Below are positions 15,242-24,205 of a DNA stretch of 40,786 nt, one piece after another (position 1 is the first letter of the stretch; the number at the start of each line of letters is the position of its first letter). The notes under the pieces are model-generated. The model saw only the letters and a program-made list of their open reading frames with translations. It had not been told where the DNA came from and did not search any database. Location of the stretch: positions 1-40,786 of the forward strand of contig NZ_CAKXZS010000049.1 in assembly GCF_935822925.1 (NCBI RefSeq). The letters are read 5' to 3'. A program made the position numbers and the translations under genes. The stretch comes from Mesorhizobium ventifaucium (GTDB lineage: Bacteria; Pseudomonadota; Alphaproteobacteria; Rhizobiales; Rhizobiaceae).

Positions 15242-17020
15242 TTGCAGCATGCCACGCCTGCCGCCCCCGCAGTGCGCGAGACGCTGGAGCGATTGCTAGC
15301 CAGCGAAACGTTCGGGAGATCCGAACGAGCGCGTAAGCTGCTTCGCTATCTGGTCGAGCGCGAGCAGGCAGGCGAAGCCGACAAGCTCAAGGGCTTTTCC
15401 ATCGCGATGGATGTTTTCGGCAAGGACGGCGATTTCGATCCGTCGACCGACGCCGTGGTGCGGGTGCAGGCGGGCAGGCTGCGCGAGCTTCTGCAGCATT
15501 ACTTCGCCAATGAGGGCGTTGCCGAGCCGATCCGCATTGCCATTCCGCGTGGCGGCTATGTACCATCCTATGAACTCAACGCGATCCGCCTGCCGGTCGA
15601 GCCGGCGTCGGAGGAACACACTGAGGCGGCGGCCACCTTGCCGGGATCGCTCGAGAAAGCCGGCATGGCGGCAGGCGCCGCATCGGTGATATCCCCTGTC
15701 GTTCGCGAGCCGGCACCCTCGCTGCTGCGCCATCTCCAGTTCTTCTGGCTGGCGATCGCTCTGGTCATCGCCATGCTGGGCGTGCTGATCCTTCGTCAGG
15801 GAAGCAGCGCATTGCTGGCGGGCAGCGATACCGTGCCGACGATCGAAAACGCGGTGGCAACCGGCAGCATTGCGCCATGGGCTCCGATTGAAAGCCTTCC
15901 GCTGGTCTACATTGCGGTGAAAACCAACAGTGCCGAGGCTGCCCGCGTCGCGGCATCGCTGCGCGCCGGCCTCAGCGGGTTCGATACGATCACCTTCATC
16001 GGTCGCGATGCCGACGGCCCGCCCGATCCGGTCACCGATGCGATCAGCTTCGTATTCGATGTCTTGCCGGGACCAACGGCAGGCGATGTCACTCTGGAGC
16101 TTCAAAGCGTGGCGACCGGACGGGTCCTGCTGTCGCGCAACTTGACTGCCGCCGACAGCACCCCCTCCACCGTCGAGGACAGTGTCGCCGGCATTTTGAG
16201 TTCGGCCGTTCCCGCCTCGGGCGCGATCTACAACTATATCGAACAGAGCGGCCTTCAGACCGGCCTGACGGAATGCCTGCTGCTCAACAACAAATACTAT
16301 CTCGACCAGGGCGCCAAAACGCATGAGGCTGCCTATCGCTGCCTCGAAATCCTTGTCGAACGGGATGCGAAATCGTCGCTCGTCTATTCGGAGCTGGCGA
16401 CCCTGCATCTCGAGGCGGCCACAGATCACTACGCTTATCCAGCCGGCGCAACGATCGAACAGGCGATGTCGCTGGCCCGTCGCGCCGTGCAGGTGGGGCC
16501 GACCAGCCCCTATGCCCACCGTGCCTATGGCTATCTCAATTTCCGCCTCGGCAATTCGGAGGAATCGATCCGCTGGATGCGCAAGGCCTGCGAACTCAAC
16601 CCTTACGACCTCAGCATGGCGGCAGCTTACGCCTACGGGCTGATTTTCGCCGGCAGGTACAGGGAGGGAACGCCGATCCTTGCTCACGCCGCCGAAACCT
16701 CCAGCGCCCATCCGACCTGGTGGGATTACGGGCTTTTCGTCGGGCAGTTCATGGCTGGCGATATGAACAAGGCCGCGCTTGCCAGCGATGCGTTGCAAGC
16801 GACGCCGGCGAAATCGCACTATCTGGCTGCGCGGCTGATCACTGCCAAGGCTGCCGGCCGCGATCAACTGGCGCACGAACTTTTGGACGAGTTGGCTGTC
16901 AAATTCCCGAAATTCGCTGCCGATCCGCGCGCCACCTTTGTCAAGCGCAGATACCCCGCCGATCTGACCGACCGGCTGGTCGAGGCTTTGCGGGCCGCCG
17001 GGCTCGGCAATGCCAGCTAG
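15242..17020 (+). CDS. Membrane-anchored TPR protein with predicted N-terminal DNA-binding-like domain
   Basis: This protein of about 592 residues starts at a TTG preceded by GAGGA 8 nt upstream; another TTG at 15203 is in frame. Residues 1-115 contain ERLLASETFGRSERARKLLR and DPSTDAVVRVQAGRLRELL, a module common at the start of rhizobial adenylate-cyclase-like and TPR regulators and resembling a winged-helix effector domain. A single hydrophobic segment at about 160-185 (FFWLAIALVIAMLGVLIL) would anchor it. A periplasmic beta-rich part and tetratricopeptide-like repeats follow to the end. The topology, with cytoplasmic DNA binding and a periplasmic sensor, is like CadC/ToxR, but no target is visible. 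Function is inferred only at this level. Confidence 0.65.
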   Translation: MQHATPAAPAVRETLERLLASETFGRSERARKLLRYLVEREQAGEADKLKGFSIAMDVFGKDGDFDPSTDAVVRVQAGRLRELLQHYFANEGVAEPIRIAIPRGGYVPSYELNAIRLPVEPASEEHTEAAATLPGSLEKAGMAAGAASVISPVVREPAPSLLRHLQFFWLAIALVIAMLGVLILRQGSSALLAGSDTVPTIENAVATGSIAPWAPIESLPLVYIAVKTNSAEAARVAASLRAGLSGFDTITFIGRDADGPPDPVTDAISFVFDVLPGPTAGDVTLELQSVATGRVLLSRNLTAADSTPSTVEDSVAGILSSAVPASGAIYNYIEQSGLQTGLTECLLLNNKYYLDQGAKTHEAAYRCLEILVERDAKSSLVYSELATLHLEAATDHYAYPAGATIEQAMSLARRAVQVGPTSPYAHRAYGYLNFRLGNSEESIRWMRKACELNPYDLSMAAAYAYGLIFAGRYREGTPILAHAAETSSAHPTWWDYGLFVGQFMAGDMNKAALASDALQATPAKSHYLAARLITAKAAGRDQLAHELLDELAVKFPKFAADPRATFVKRRYPADLTDRLVEALRAAGLGNAS

Positions 17021-17123
17021 TCCTTCCGACCAGCACGGCCGATCGCGAAAACTTACTGGCCATCGAACTTGGTACAAGACGCAATCCAGCCACATCCGAA
17101 TTCGCATAAAACAATAGTGTTTC

Positions 17124-17927
17124 ATGATTTCATCCCTTTACGCTGCCGAACGGGGCGCCGGCCCGAAGACGGTTGTCTTCCTGCATGGCTTCGGCGGCTG
17201 CCACGAAGACTGGCACGAGGTGATCTCGACACTGGCACCTGGTTCAAGGACGCTGGCCTATGATCTTCCGGGCCATGGGCTATCCCTCGATTTCCCGGAT
17301 GGCGGCCCGGCCAAGGCGGCCGCTCGGGCCGTTCTTGCCGACCTCGCCGCACGCGGAATTCGGAGGGTGCATCTCGTCGGCCATTCGATGGGCGGGGCGG
17401 CGGCAGTGCTGATGGCATTGGCCGAGCCCGAAACGATAGCCTCGCTGACGCTTCTGGCGCCGGGCGGGTTTGGCACTGAGATCAATGGCCCGCTGTTGCG
17501 CCGTTACGCCGCCGCAGCCGACAAAAGTGAAATTCGCGCCTGCCTCGCCGCCATGTCCGGACCGCAAAGCCCGCCCTCGGAACGCATCGTGGACGTGCTT
17601 GGCGAAATGCGTGCGCGTCCCGGCCAGCTGCACAAACTTGTCGAGATCGCGGCCGCCATGACCAGGGGTGATCGGCAGGGCGTCATCCCGCGCGAACGGC
17701 TCGAAACGCTTGATATGCAGGTGATGGTGGTTTGGGGGACAGATGACGCGGTGCTGCCCTTCAGTCAGGCCGATGGTCTGCCGGTGCATTTCCACCTGCA
17801 CAATGTGTTGCAGGCCGGCCATATGCTGGTCGAGGAAGCGCCCGGCCTGATCGCCGAGATCGTCGGCCGCAACATGAAACGCCGCAGCAGGGCGCTTCGT
17901 CCTAACTCCGCTCCCGCGGCGGACTGA
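17124..17927 (+). CDS. Alpha/beta hydrolase
   Basis: This 267-residue protein has the alpha/beta hydrolase core: HGFGG oxyanion loop (about 21-25), nucleophile elbow GHSMGG (about 91-96), an acid in WGTDD and the catalytic His in LQAGHML. The layout resembles acetoin dehydrogenase E2-like or esterase subfamilies; the substrate is not evident. It stands alone after the TPR gene with a gap of about 100 bp. The last 15 residues are basic and poorly conserved in appearance. Confidence 0.85.
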   Translation: MISSLYAAERGAGPKTVVFLHGFGGCHEDWHEVISTLAPGSRTLAYDLPGHGLSLDFPDGGPAKAAARAVLADLAARGIRRVHLVGHSMGGAAAVLMALAEPETIASLTLLAPGGFGTEINGPLLRRYAAAADKSEIRACLAAMSGPQSPPSERIVDVLGEMRARPGQLHKLVEIAAAMTRGDRQGVIPRERLETLDMQVMVVWGTDDAVLPFSQADGLPVHFHLHNVLQAGHMLVEEAPGLIAEIVGRNMKRRSRALRPNSAPAAD

Positions 17928-18057
17928 TCCGTCCCTATCAAACCGCGGCTTCGGGCCGGATTTTGCAAGCCGCCTATCGATCTCGCAAGTGCATTTTGCT
18001 GCATTTTGCCAACGACTGTGTTAATTCGGTGTTAACCAAACCCGCGAGGCAACGCCG

Positions 18058-18681
18058 ATGAAGGATGCAGCCGAGAACATAAGCCAGGCCGATCAGTCGC
18101 GAAAATTGTCCGACGCCATCCGCGACGTGAAAAACGCCTTCGCCGACCGCGACGACGTCGTGGTCGACATGCGCGAGGCGCATCGCATGCGGCTCGATTT
18201 GCTTGCCGCCGAACTCGCGCCCATCTTCGCCGATGTGCCCGCCGACATGGACAATTTCGACTTCGCCGTCTCGTCCGGGCTGCAGCCGCGCCTCTGGATT
18301 GACGCCGTCAGTCATGTCGCCATGGGGCGCGACCGCCGCACCTATCGCTTCCTCAAGGACACGCGCATCGGCCGGGTAGTACTCGCCGAATCGACCGAGA
18401 TGAAACCGGTTGCCGATCAGGTGATGCGCTACGTCGCGGAGCGCGTCGTCGAACGCCAGAGAATGCTGGAAGGCGGGGTCGAGCAGGCTGTCGCCGGCCT
18501 GAAACGTGCCTTGGTCCCGGAAGCCGAGCCGCCGCTGCGATCCGTCACGCGCCGCAAGCGTTGGTCAACCTTTCTCTCCGGTCTCGGCCTGATCGCCGCC
18601 GGCGCCCTGGTCGGGCTGGCTGTATCGATCGTGTTGTTCTGGGACCGCCTCGTTGCGATGGGACTGAGTTTCAGGCCATAG
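18058..18681 (+). CDS. Conserved hypothetical protein with C-terminal membrane anchor
   Basis: This 207-residue protein is mainly helical and charged, with a single hydrophobic segment at about 170-193 (LSGLGLIAAGALVGLAVSIV) and a short tail, so it looks like a tail-anchored inner-membrane protein. I do not recognise a named family, although similar proteins are typical of Rhizobiales. Its last 11 bases overlap the end of the convergent metallophosphoesterase gene. Confidence 0.7.
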   Translation: MKDAAENISQADQSRKLSDAIRDVKNAFADRDDVVVDMREAHRMRLDLLAAELAPIFADVPADMDNFDFAVSSGLQPRLWIDAVSHVAMGRDRRTYRFLKDTRIGRVVLAESTEMKPVADQVMRYVAERVVERQRMLEGGVEQAVAGLKRALVPEAEPPLRSVTRRKRWSTFLSGLGLIAAGALVGLAVSIVLFWDRLVAMGLSFRP

Positions 18682-19585
18682 CGTTCGCGCCAAGCTCGAC
18701 AACTTCCAGATCGGCAGGCGGGATGGCCGGCCCGGTCAGGCCACGTCGCGTCAGCCTGATCCGCCAGTTGCCTAATGCACCATCGATCTCCAGCAGATTA
18801 TATTGCGCCGCTGGACGCCTGCCGCCTGGCGCCTGCCCTGCGGCAGCGACGCCGACCACTGGAATTTTGGCGCCGCGCCCATTGATCGAGAACAGCGTCG
18901 GCTCGTGCGAGTGGCCGTGCAGCACAAGCTCGGCCCCGTGCCGCTGAACGACCTTTTGGAAGCGGGCAATGCCGAACAGCCGCTTGGGCTGCGAAACGGC
19001 GCCGCGCACTGGCGGATGGTGGATCATGATCACCCGGAACAGCCCGCGTTTGGCCGTAGCATCGAGCACGTCGCGCAGCCTTTCCGCCTGGTCTTCCAGA
19101 AAAAAGCCGTTGGCCATGAACGGAGCCGTAGCCCGCGCCGTCGTGACACCGATCAGCGCGACGTTGCCACGCACGCGCAGATAGGGAAAGGCTTCGCGGT
19201 CGACCGGCGTATTGACGCCGTCGCCGGTCATCCACGCCGTCCACGACCGGCAGGACTTGTCGAAAGCGCCAGGCACATAGGCGTCGTGGTTTCCCGGAAC
19301 GACCGACACATCATCGGGAGAGCCCAGCGTCTCCAGCCAGTGCTTGCCCATCTCGATCTCGCCATCGAGCGCCAGATTGACCAGATCGCCGGTGACGGCA
19401 AGGTGATCGGGTGCGCTCGCCTTGATATCGGCGACGATCGTGTCGATGACGGCGTCGCGCATGTGGCGGCGGCGATTGCGCTGCCAGTTGACGTAACCGA
19501 CCACCCGCTTGGAGGCGAGATCGCGATAGGTTACACCGGGAAGCGGTCCTAGATGGATATCGGAAATATGCGCGAGCCTGAACAT
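18671..19585 (-). CDS. Calcineurin-like metallophosphoesterase
   Basis: This 304-residue enzyme has the dimetal site motifs of the family: HISDIHLG near the N-terminus, VTGDLVN, VPGNHDAY, IMIHHPP and LHGHSHEP. Such enzymes hydrolyse phosphomono- or diesters; no specific substrate can be set. I chose ATG 19585, with GAGGGG directly upstream; an ATG at 19621 adds 12 residues. It is divergent from the Nudix gene, with about 50 bp between starts, and converges with the membrane-anchored hypothetical gene. Confidence 0.88.
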   Translation of the reverse strand: MFRLAHISDIHLGPLPGVTYRDLASKRVVGYVNWQRNRRRHMRDAVIDTIVADIKASAPDHLAVTGDLVNLALDGEIEMGKHWLETLGSPDDVSVVPGNHDAYVPGAFDKSCRSWTAWMTGDGVNTPVDREAFPYLRVRGNVALIGVTTARATAPFMANGFFLEDQAERLRDVLDATAKRGLFRVIMIHHPPVRGAVSQPKRLFGIARFQKVVQRHGAELVLHGHSHEPTLFSINGRGAKIPVVGVAAAGQAPGGRRPAAQYNLLEIDGALGNWRIRLTRRGLTGPAIPPADLEVVELGANAMA

Positions 19586-19635
19586 CCCCTCTTCATAAGC
19601 GACGCGCGCGCTGCTTTCCACCCACGGTTTCGTGG

Positions 19636-20139
19636 GTGATGATGCGGCCCGATCCGGAGCAAGCCTTCCGCCAGACCGGCTGGCCGGGTCTCAGGGCAAG
19701 GCTGTTTCATCTGTATTTCGTGCTGCGGCGGCCGATGACGCTCGGGGTGCGCGGCTTGATCCACGACCGCACGTCCAATTCCGTCTTCCTCATTCGCCAC
19801 ACCTATGTCCCGGGCTGGCAGCTTCCCGGCGGTGGCGTCGAGCTGGGCGAGACGATGATCGAGGCGCTGGTGCGCGAGCTCTCCGAGGAGGGCAATATTG
19901 CATTGACCGCGCCGCCGGTGCTGAAATCGATGCATTTCAACCGTCGGGCCAGCCGCCGCGACCATGTCGGCCTCTATTTGGTCGAGCAGTTCAACCAGAC
20001 GGCGCCGAAGCTCCCGGACCGCGAGATCGCCGCAGCCGATTTCTTTCCGCTCGACCGCCTGCCGGCAGGAACGACGCCGGCCACCTTGCGGCGGATTGCC
20101 GAGATTTTTAGCGGCGCGGCGGCATCGCCCTACTGGTAG
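19636..20139 (+). CDS. Nudix hydrolase
   Basis: This 167-residue protein carries a Nudix box from G66 (GGVELGETMIEALVRELSEE), matching GX5EX7REUXEE. The box then reads GNI, so the usual second glycine is Asn87. The box lies within the beta-strand region preceded by VPGWQLPGG. Nudix enzymes cleave nucleoside diphosphates linked to another group; the substrate is unknown. Three successive ATG codons at 19636 make the exact start ambiguous by two residues. It ends 2 nt before the stop of the convergent glutathionyl-hydroquinone reductase gene. Confidence 0.88.
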   Translation: MMMRPDPEQAFRQTGWPGLRARLFHLYFVLRRPMTLGVRGLIHDRTSNSVFLIRHTYVPGWQLPGGGVELGETMIEALVRELSEEGNIALTAPPVLKSMHFNRRASRRDHVGLYLVEQFNQTAPKLPDREIAAADFFPLDRLPAGTTPATLRRIAEIFSGAAASPYW

Positions 20140-20140
20140 A

Positions 20141-21130
20141 TCACGCTGCCTTCCTGAACCGCGCCCGATCATGCGGCGCCGCGTAGTCCAGTTCCGGCCC
20201 GACCGGCACGATGCGCGTCGGGTTGATCGTTTCGTGGCTGCCGTAGTAGTGCGCCTTGATGTGGTGCAGGCTCACCGTGCCGGCGACGCCCGGAACCTGA
20301 TAGAGGTCGCGCAGATAGTTCGACAGGTTTGGATAGTCGGCGATGCGGCACAGGTTGCACTTGAAATGGCCGACATAGACCGGGTCGAAGCGGACCAGAG
20401 TGGTGAACAGCCGCCAATCGGCCTCTGTGATGCGCTCGCCGACGAGATAGCGCTGGCGAGATAGGCGATCCTCGATCTGGTCGAGCGCCGAGAACAGTTC
20501 GCCGAACGCTTTCTCATAGGCCGCTTGCGTGGTGGCGAAGCCGGCGCGATAGACGCCGTTGTTGACTGATGGATAGACCAGAGCATTGACCGCGTCGATT
20601 TCGCCGCGCAGTGCTTTCGGATAGAAATCGAGGCCGGCATCGCCCCATTTGTCGAACGCTGAATTGAGCATCCGAATGATCTCGGAGGACTCATTACAGA
20701 CGATTGTCTGTTCTCGCCGGTCCCACAGAACCGGCACCGTCACGCGGCCGGAATAGGCGGGATCGGCCTTGGTGTAGATCTGATGCAGGAAATCGAGGCC
20801 GTAGAGCGTATCGCCGGTGGCGCCGTCCTCGGCCAGGAAGGTCCAGCCGTTGGCGCCCATGAAATGATGGACGACCGAGACGGAAATCACGTCCTCGAGC
20901 TTTTTTAGTGCCCGAAAGATCAGCGTCCGGTGCGCCCAGGGACAGGCAAGCGAGACATAGAGATGGTAGCGCCCCCGCTCGGCCTTGAAGCCGCGCGTGC
21001 GGCCTTCGCCCGGCGTACCGTCAACCGTGACCCAGTCGCGCCATTGCGACTGCGCCCGCACGAATTCGCCGTCGCTCGCCTTGGTGTCGTACCCGCTGTC
21101 CTGCCATTTGCCATCGACCAGCAATCCCAT
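20141..21130 (-). CDS. Glutathionyl-hydroquinone reductase (Xi-class glutathione transferase, YqjG/EcM4 type)
   Basis: This 329-residue protein has the Xi-class GST arrangement: a long N-terminal extension (RDWVTVDG, RTRGFKAE), active-site CPWA with Cys63 in SLACPWAHRT, and a C-terminal helical domain with EADWRLFTTLVRFDPVYVGHFKCN. The family reduces glutathionyl-hydroquinones using glutathione, acting in quinone detoxification. ATG 21130 is preceded by AGGACATC in the right register. It is the only thiol-redox gene in this part, so it probably is a single transcription unit. Confidence 0.9.
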   Translation of the reverse strand: MGLLVDGKWQDSGYDTKASDGEFVRAQSQWRDWVTVDGTPGEGRTRGFKAERGRYHLYVSLACPWAHRTLIFRALKKLEDVISVSVVHHFMGANGWTFLAEDGATGDTLYGLDFLHQIYTKADPAYSGRVTVPVLWDRREQTIVCNESSEIIRMLNSAFDKWGDAGLDFYPKALRGEIDAVNALVYPSVNNGVYRAGFATTQAAYEKAFGELFSALDQIEDRLSRQRYLVGERITEADWRLFTTLVRFDPVYVGHFKCNLCRIADYPNLSNYLRDLYQVPGVAGTVSLHHIKAHYYGSHETINPTRIVPVGPELDYAAPHDRARFRKAA

Positions 21131-21414
21131 GTGATGTCCTTTCCTCTTCGTAGGGATGTAGGCACAAACCGACGATGCGGAAATCGCCAGGCGTTGAACA
21201 GTTCGTCAATCGCCAGGGCAGCAAACGAACGGCGCCAGGCGAAACGGCCGATTGCAGTGGCTGAAGATTGGTGCTAGCGGAAAATTCGCATGTTCGACTT
21301 TGCTTTGATCCGGTTCGACCGACGACGAAAGGGCGCCCGCGCTTGATGAAGCGCTGACTGGCGAACGCTGCCGTTTGCAGCAAACCTTTCCCCGTCTACC
21401 GGAACGCAAAGACC

Positions 21415-21951
21415 ATGAGCCTTGCCGACGTGAAATACCTGCCGGAAAATCCGGCGCATGACCCCGAAATCGAAGCCATCAACGACGAAGCCTTCGGGCC
21501 TGGCCGTTTCGTGCTGGGCGCCTACAAGATCCGTGAGGGCGGCCCGCATGAACGCGCTTTGTCCTTCGTGGCCGTCGATGGCGAAATTGTTGTCGCCTCG
21601 GTGCGCATGACGCGCATCGCGGCCGGCGCGGGTCGCGCGCTGATGCTCGGGCCGCTTGCCGTGCGGCCGGCCTACAAGAATCTCGGCATCGGCCGCCGGC
21701 TGGTGACGATCGCGCTGGAAGCCGCCGCCAAGGCCGGCATGCCGGCCGTAATGCTTGTCGGCGACGAGCCCTATTACGGCCCGCTAGGCTTCAAGAGAAT
21801 CCCGCGTGGGCAAATCTCCATGCCGCGCCCGGTCGATCCTGACAGGCTGTTGTCGCATGAGATCGTGCCGGGCGCGATGGCACGGCTGGTGGGGGAGGTT
21901 TGCCACGCCGATCAGGCAAGGATTGCCGCGCAAATCGCTGCGATGGCGTGA
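21415..21951 (+). CDS. GNAT family N-acetyltransferase (YhbS-like)
   Basis: This 178-residue protein has the GNAT fold with the acetyl-CoA loop in LGPLAVRPAYKNLGIGRRLV (about 76-95, the Q/RxxGxG/A motif) and a typical GDEPYYGPLGF near the end. YhbS-like enzymes acetylate unknown small substrates. ATG 21415 follows AAAGACC. No partner gene lies next to it. Confidence 0.88.
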   Translation: MSLADVKYLPENPAHDPEIEAINDEAFGPGRFVLGAYKIREGGPHERALSFVAVDGEIVVASVRMTRIAAGAGRALMLGPLAVRPAYKNLGIGRRLVTIALEAAAKAGMPAVMLVGDEPYYGPLGFKRIPRGQISMPRPVDPDRLLSHEIVPGAMARLVGEVCHADQARIAAQIAAMA

Positions 21952-22012
21952 CCATCCGGGTGCTGTTGCGCCATCCTGTCAGTCTTCGTAGCATGTGGCC
22001 CAGCGCATGGCC

Positions 22013-22158
22013 CCGAAAATCGGAATCGATTTTCGGAAAGGATCATGCGCAAAATCAAAGTGCTACAGCGTCCTTTGCGCGTCCGAAGGGACGCGCGGCG
22101 CTGTAGTACATGTCACCCAAAAGTGCGCAGTGGTTTTGGGATAACGACATGCATAAAA
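22013..22158. repeat. Cluster of palindromic repeats between GNAT and SDR genes
   Basis: Three elements are packed together: a palindrome, CCGAAAATCG and CGATTTTCGG, at 22013-22036; a long hairpin from GCTACAGCG (22062) to CGCTGTAG (22106) with an inner GCGCGTCC/GGACGCGC stem; and a 27-bp stretch at 22132-22158 beginning GGTTTTGGGATAACGACATG. The last is repeated exactly at 25543-25569. They form a mosaic of dispersed intergenic repeats. Confidence 0.7.
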
Positions 22159-22215
22159 ACACAGATTCAAAGCGCGTCGATTGAATCCGACGCCCTTTAG
22201 ATGGAGGACGCCGAC

Positions 22216-22977
22216 ATGAACCCGAACGGCCAGATTGCGATCGTCACCGGCGGCGGTTCCGGCCTCGGCGAGGCGACGGCACGTGCACTGGCCGCGAAGG
22301 GCGCCGGCGTTGCGATCCTCGACCTCGGCATCGAGCGCGCGGCGAAGATTGCGGCCGATATCGGCGGCCTCGCCATCCAATGCGACGTAAGCAGCGCCGA
22401 CGGCGGTGCTGCTTCAGTGGCAGAAGTCGTAAAAAAGTTCGGCGAACCCCGTATCCTGGTCAATTGCGCCGGCATCGCCATCGGCATGAAGACGATCGGC
22501 AAGGACGGTCCGCACCCGCTCGACCAATACCGCAAGGTGATCGAGGTCAATTTGATCGGCACCTTCAACATGATCCGCCTCGTCGCCGACCGGGCCGCGA
22601 AGCTTGAGCCGCTGGCGGGCGGCGAGCGCGGCGTCATCGTCAACACGGCATCGGTCGCCGCCTATGACGGTCAAATCGGCCAGGCGGCCTACTCGGCCTC
22701 CAAAGGCGGCGTCGTCGGCATGACGCTGCCGGTGGCGCGCGATCTTGCCCGGTCGGGCATTCGCGTCTGCACCATCGCCCCCGGCATCTTCAAGACGCCG
22801 ATGATGGCCGGTATGCCGCAAGAGGTGCAGGATTCGCTGGGCGCCGCGGTCCCCTTCCCGTCCCGTCTCGGCGAGCCTTCCGAATATGCGGCCCTTGTGC
22901 TGCACATTATCGAAAACCAGATGCTCAACGGCGAGACCATCCGCCTCGACGGCGCCATCCGCATGGCGCCGAAGTAG
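22216..22977 (+). CDS. SDR-family dehydrogenase, type-2 3-hydroxyacyl-CoA dehydrogenase-like
   Basis: This 253-residue classical SDR has TGGGSGLG (about 11-18), NCAG, an active-site Ser in ASVAAYDGQ, and YSASK. The sequence follows the HSD10/type-2 3-hydroxyacyl-CoA dehydrogenase pattern (LVNCAGIAIG, IAPGIFKTPMM, MLNGETIRLDGA). I chose ATG 22216, with GGAGG 8 nt upstream, over ATG 22201. The CoA-transferase gene starts 6 nt after its stop, so the pair probably acts in one acyl-CoA pathway, perhaps branched-chain or dicarboxylic acid breakdown. Confidence 0.88.
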   Translation: MNPNGQIAIVTGGGSGLGEATARALAAKGAGVAILDLGIERAAKIAADIGGLAIQCDVSSADGGAASVAEVVKKFGEPRILVNCAGIAIGMKTIGKDGPHPLDQYRKVIEVNLIGTFNMIRLVADRAAKLEPLAGGERGVIVNTASVAAYDGQIGQAAYSASKGGVVGMTLPVARDLARSGIRVCTIAPGIFKTPMMAGMPQEVQDSLGAAVPFPSRLGEPSEYAALVLHIIENQMLNGETIRLDGAIRMAPK

Positions 22978-22983
22978 CCGACC

Positions 22984-24174
22984 ATGAGTGCCGAAGTGGC
23001 CCTTCAGGCGAAGACCGGCCCGCTCGCCGGCCTGACGGTGATTGAGATCGCCGGGCTTGGACCGGTGCCGCTGGCCGGCCTGATTTTGTCGGAAATGGGA
23101 GCCGAGGTGCTGCGCATCGAGCGGGCTGGGTCGAGCAAACCGTTTCTGGCGCTACCGGACGAATACGACATCGACTGTCACGGCCGCTCCGTCCTGCGGA
23201 TTGACCTGAAGCGCCGGGAAGGCGCCGAACTGGTGCTGCGCCTTGCCGAAAAGGCCGACATGCTGGTCGAAGGGTTTCGTCCTGATGTCATGGAGCGGCT
23301 TGGTCTCGGGCCGGATGCGGTACTGGCGCGCAATCCGGCCCTGATCTACGGCCGCATGACGGGGTTCGGCCAGGACGGTCCGCTATCGGGGCGTGCCGGC
23401 CACGACATCACCTACCTCGCCTATTCGGGTGTGCTGCATGCCATCGGCCAGCAAGGAGGCCGGCCAGTCCCACCGCTCAACCTTGTTGCCGACTACGGCG
23501 GCGGCGCCATGGTGCTGGTCGCCGGCGCACTGGCCGCCCTGTTTGAGCGCTCGCGCTCCGGCAAGGGTCAGGTGATCGACGCCGCGATGACCGAGGGCGC
23601 TTCAATGCTGGCGACACCTGTGCACGCCCTGATGGCGGCGGGCCTGTGGAGTGACACGCGCGGCGCGAACCTGCTCGATTCCGGCGCGCCCTTTTACGAC
23701 ACCTATGAGACCGCGGACGCACGGCACGTCGCCGTCGGCTGCCTTGAGCCCCGCTTCTTCGCCGAATTCGCAAGACTGCTGCCGCTCGACCAAATTTTTG
23801 TACGCGGCCAATACGACAGGAATTTGTGGCCGCAGATGCGGGCCGCCATTGTCGATCGGGTCGGGCAGAAGTCACGAGACGACTGGGACCGTCTCTTTGC
23901 TGCGACCGATGCTTGCGTCGCCCCGGTCTTGTCGCTGCGGGAAGCCAGGGATCATCCGCACAATCGCGCTCGCAACGCCTTCTTGAAGTCGGGTGCGCTT
24001 GAGCGCCCCGCCCCAGCGCCGCGCTTTTCGCGCTCCCGGCCGACGCTTGCCGCCATGCCGGCCGATCACGATTGTCAGGCGGTGACGGTGCTGGCACGCT
24101 TTGGCCTTTCGGAAAGCGAGACTGAGGCCCTTGTCAAATCCGGGGCCCTTGTCAAATCCGGTGTGATAGGTTGA
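22984..24174 (+). CDS. CaiB/BaiF (class III) CoA-transferase or alpha-methylacyl-CoA racemase
   Basis: This 396-residue protein begins with GPLAGLTVIEIAGLGPVPLA and has the catalytic Asp in AGHDITYLAYSG (about 137-148), with the typical EGFRPDVMERLGLG and YGRMTGFGQDGP. The length and the GQQGGRPVPPLNL segment fit either alpha-methylacyl-CoA racemase or CaiB-type transferases. It is cotranscribed with the SDR upstream. The final residues contain an exact duplication, ALVKSGALVKSG, caused by an 18-bp tandem repeat. Confidence 0.88.
   Translation: MSAEVALQAKTGPLAGLTVIEIAGLGPVPLAGLILSEMGAEVLRIERAGSSKPFLALPDEYDIDCHGRSVLRIDLKRREGAELVLRLAEKADMLVEGFRPDVMERLGLGPDAVLARNPALIYGRMTGFGQDGPLSGRAGHDITYLAYSGVLHAIGQQGGRPVPPLNLVADYGGGAMVLVAGALAALFERSRSGKGQVIDAAMTEGASMLATPVHALMAAGLWSDTRGANLLDSGAPFYDTYETADARHVAVGCLEPRFFAEFARLLPLDQIFVRGQYDRNLWPQMRAAIVDRVGQKSRDDWDRLFAATDACVAPVLSLREARDHPHNRARNAFLKSGALERPAPAPRFSRSRPTLAAMPADHDCQAVTVLARFGLSESETEALVKSGALVKSGVIG
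24126..24161 (+). repeat. 18-bp exact tandem duplication in the CoA-transferase 3' end
   Basis: GGCCCTTGTCAAATCCGG occurs twice back to back at 24126-24143 and 24144-24161. It keeps the frame and doubles the hexapeptide ALVKSG at the C-terminus. A recent slippage event is the simplest explanation. Confidence 0.85.
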
Positions 24175-24205
24175 TAACTGGAGGCAAAAATCAGCTTAAT
24201 ACGGT

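Noticed and set aside
15296..17125. Antisense frame of 609 codons opposite the TPR gene
   Set aside because: Despite its length it has no domain-like features; the sense frame has the coherent DNA-binding, membrane and TPR layout.
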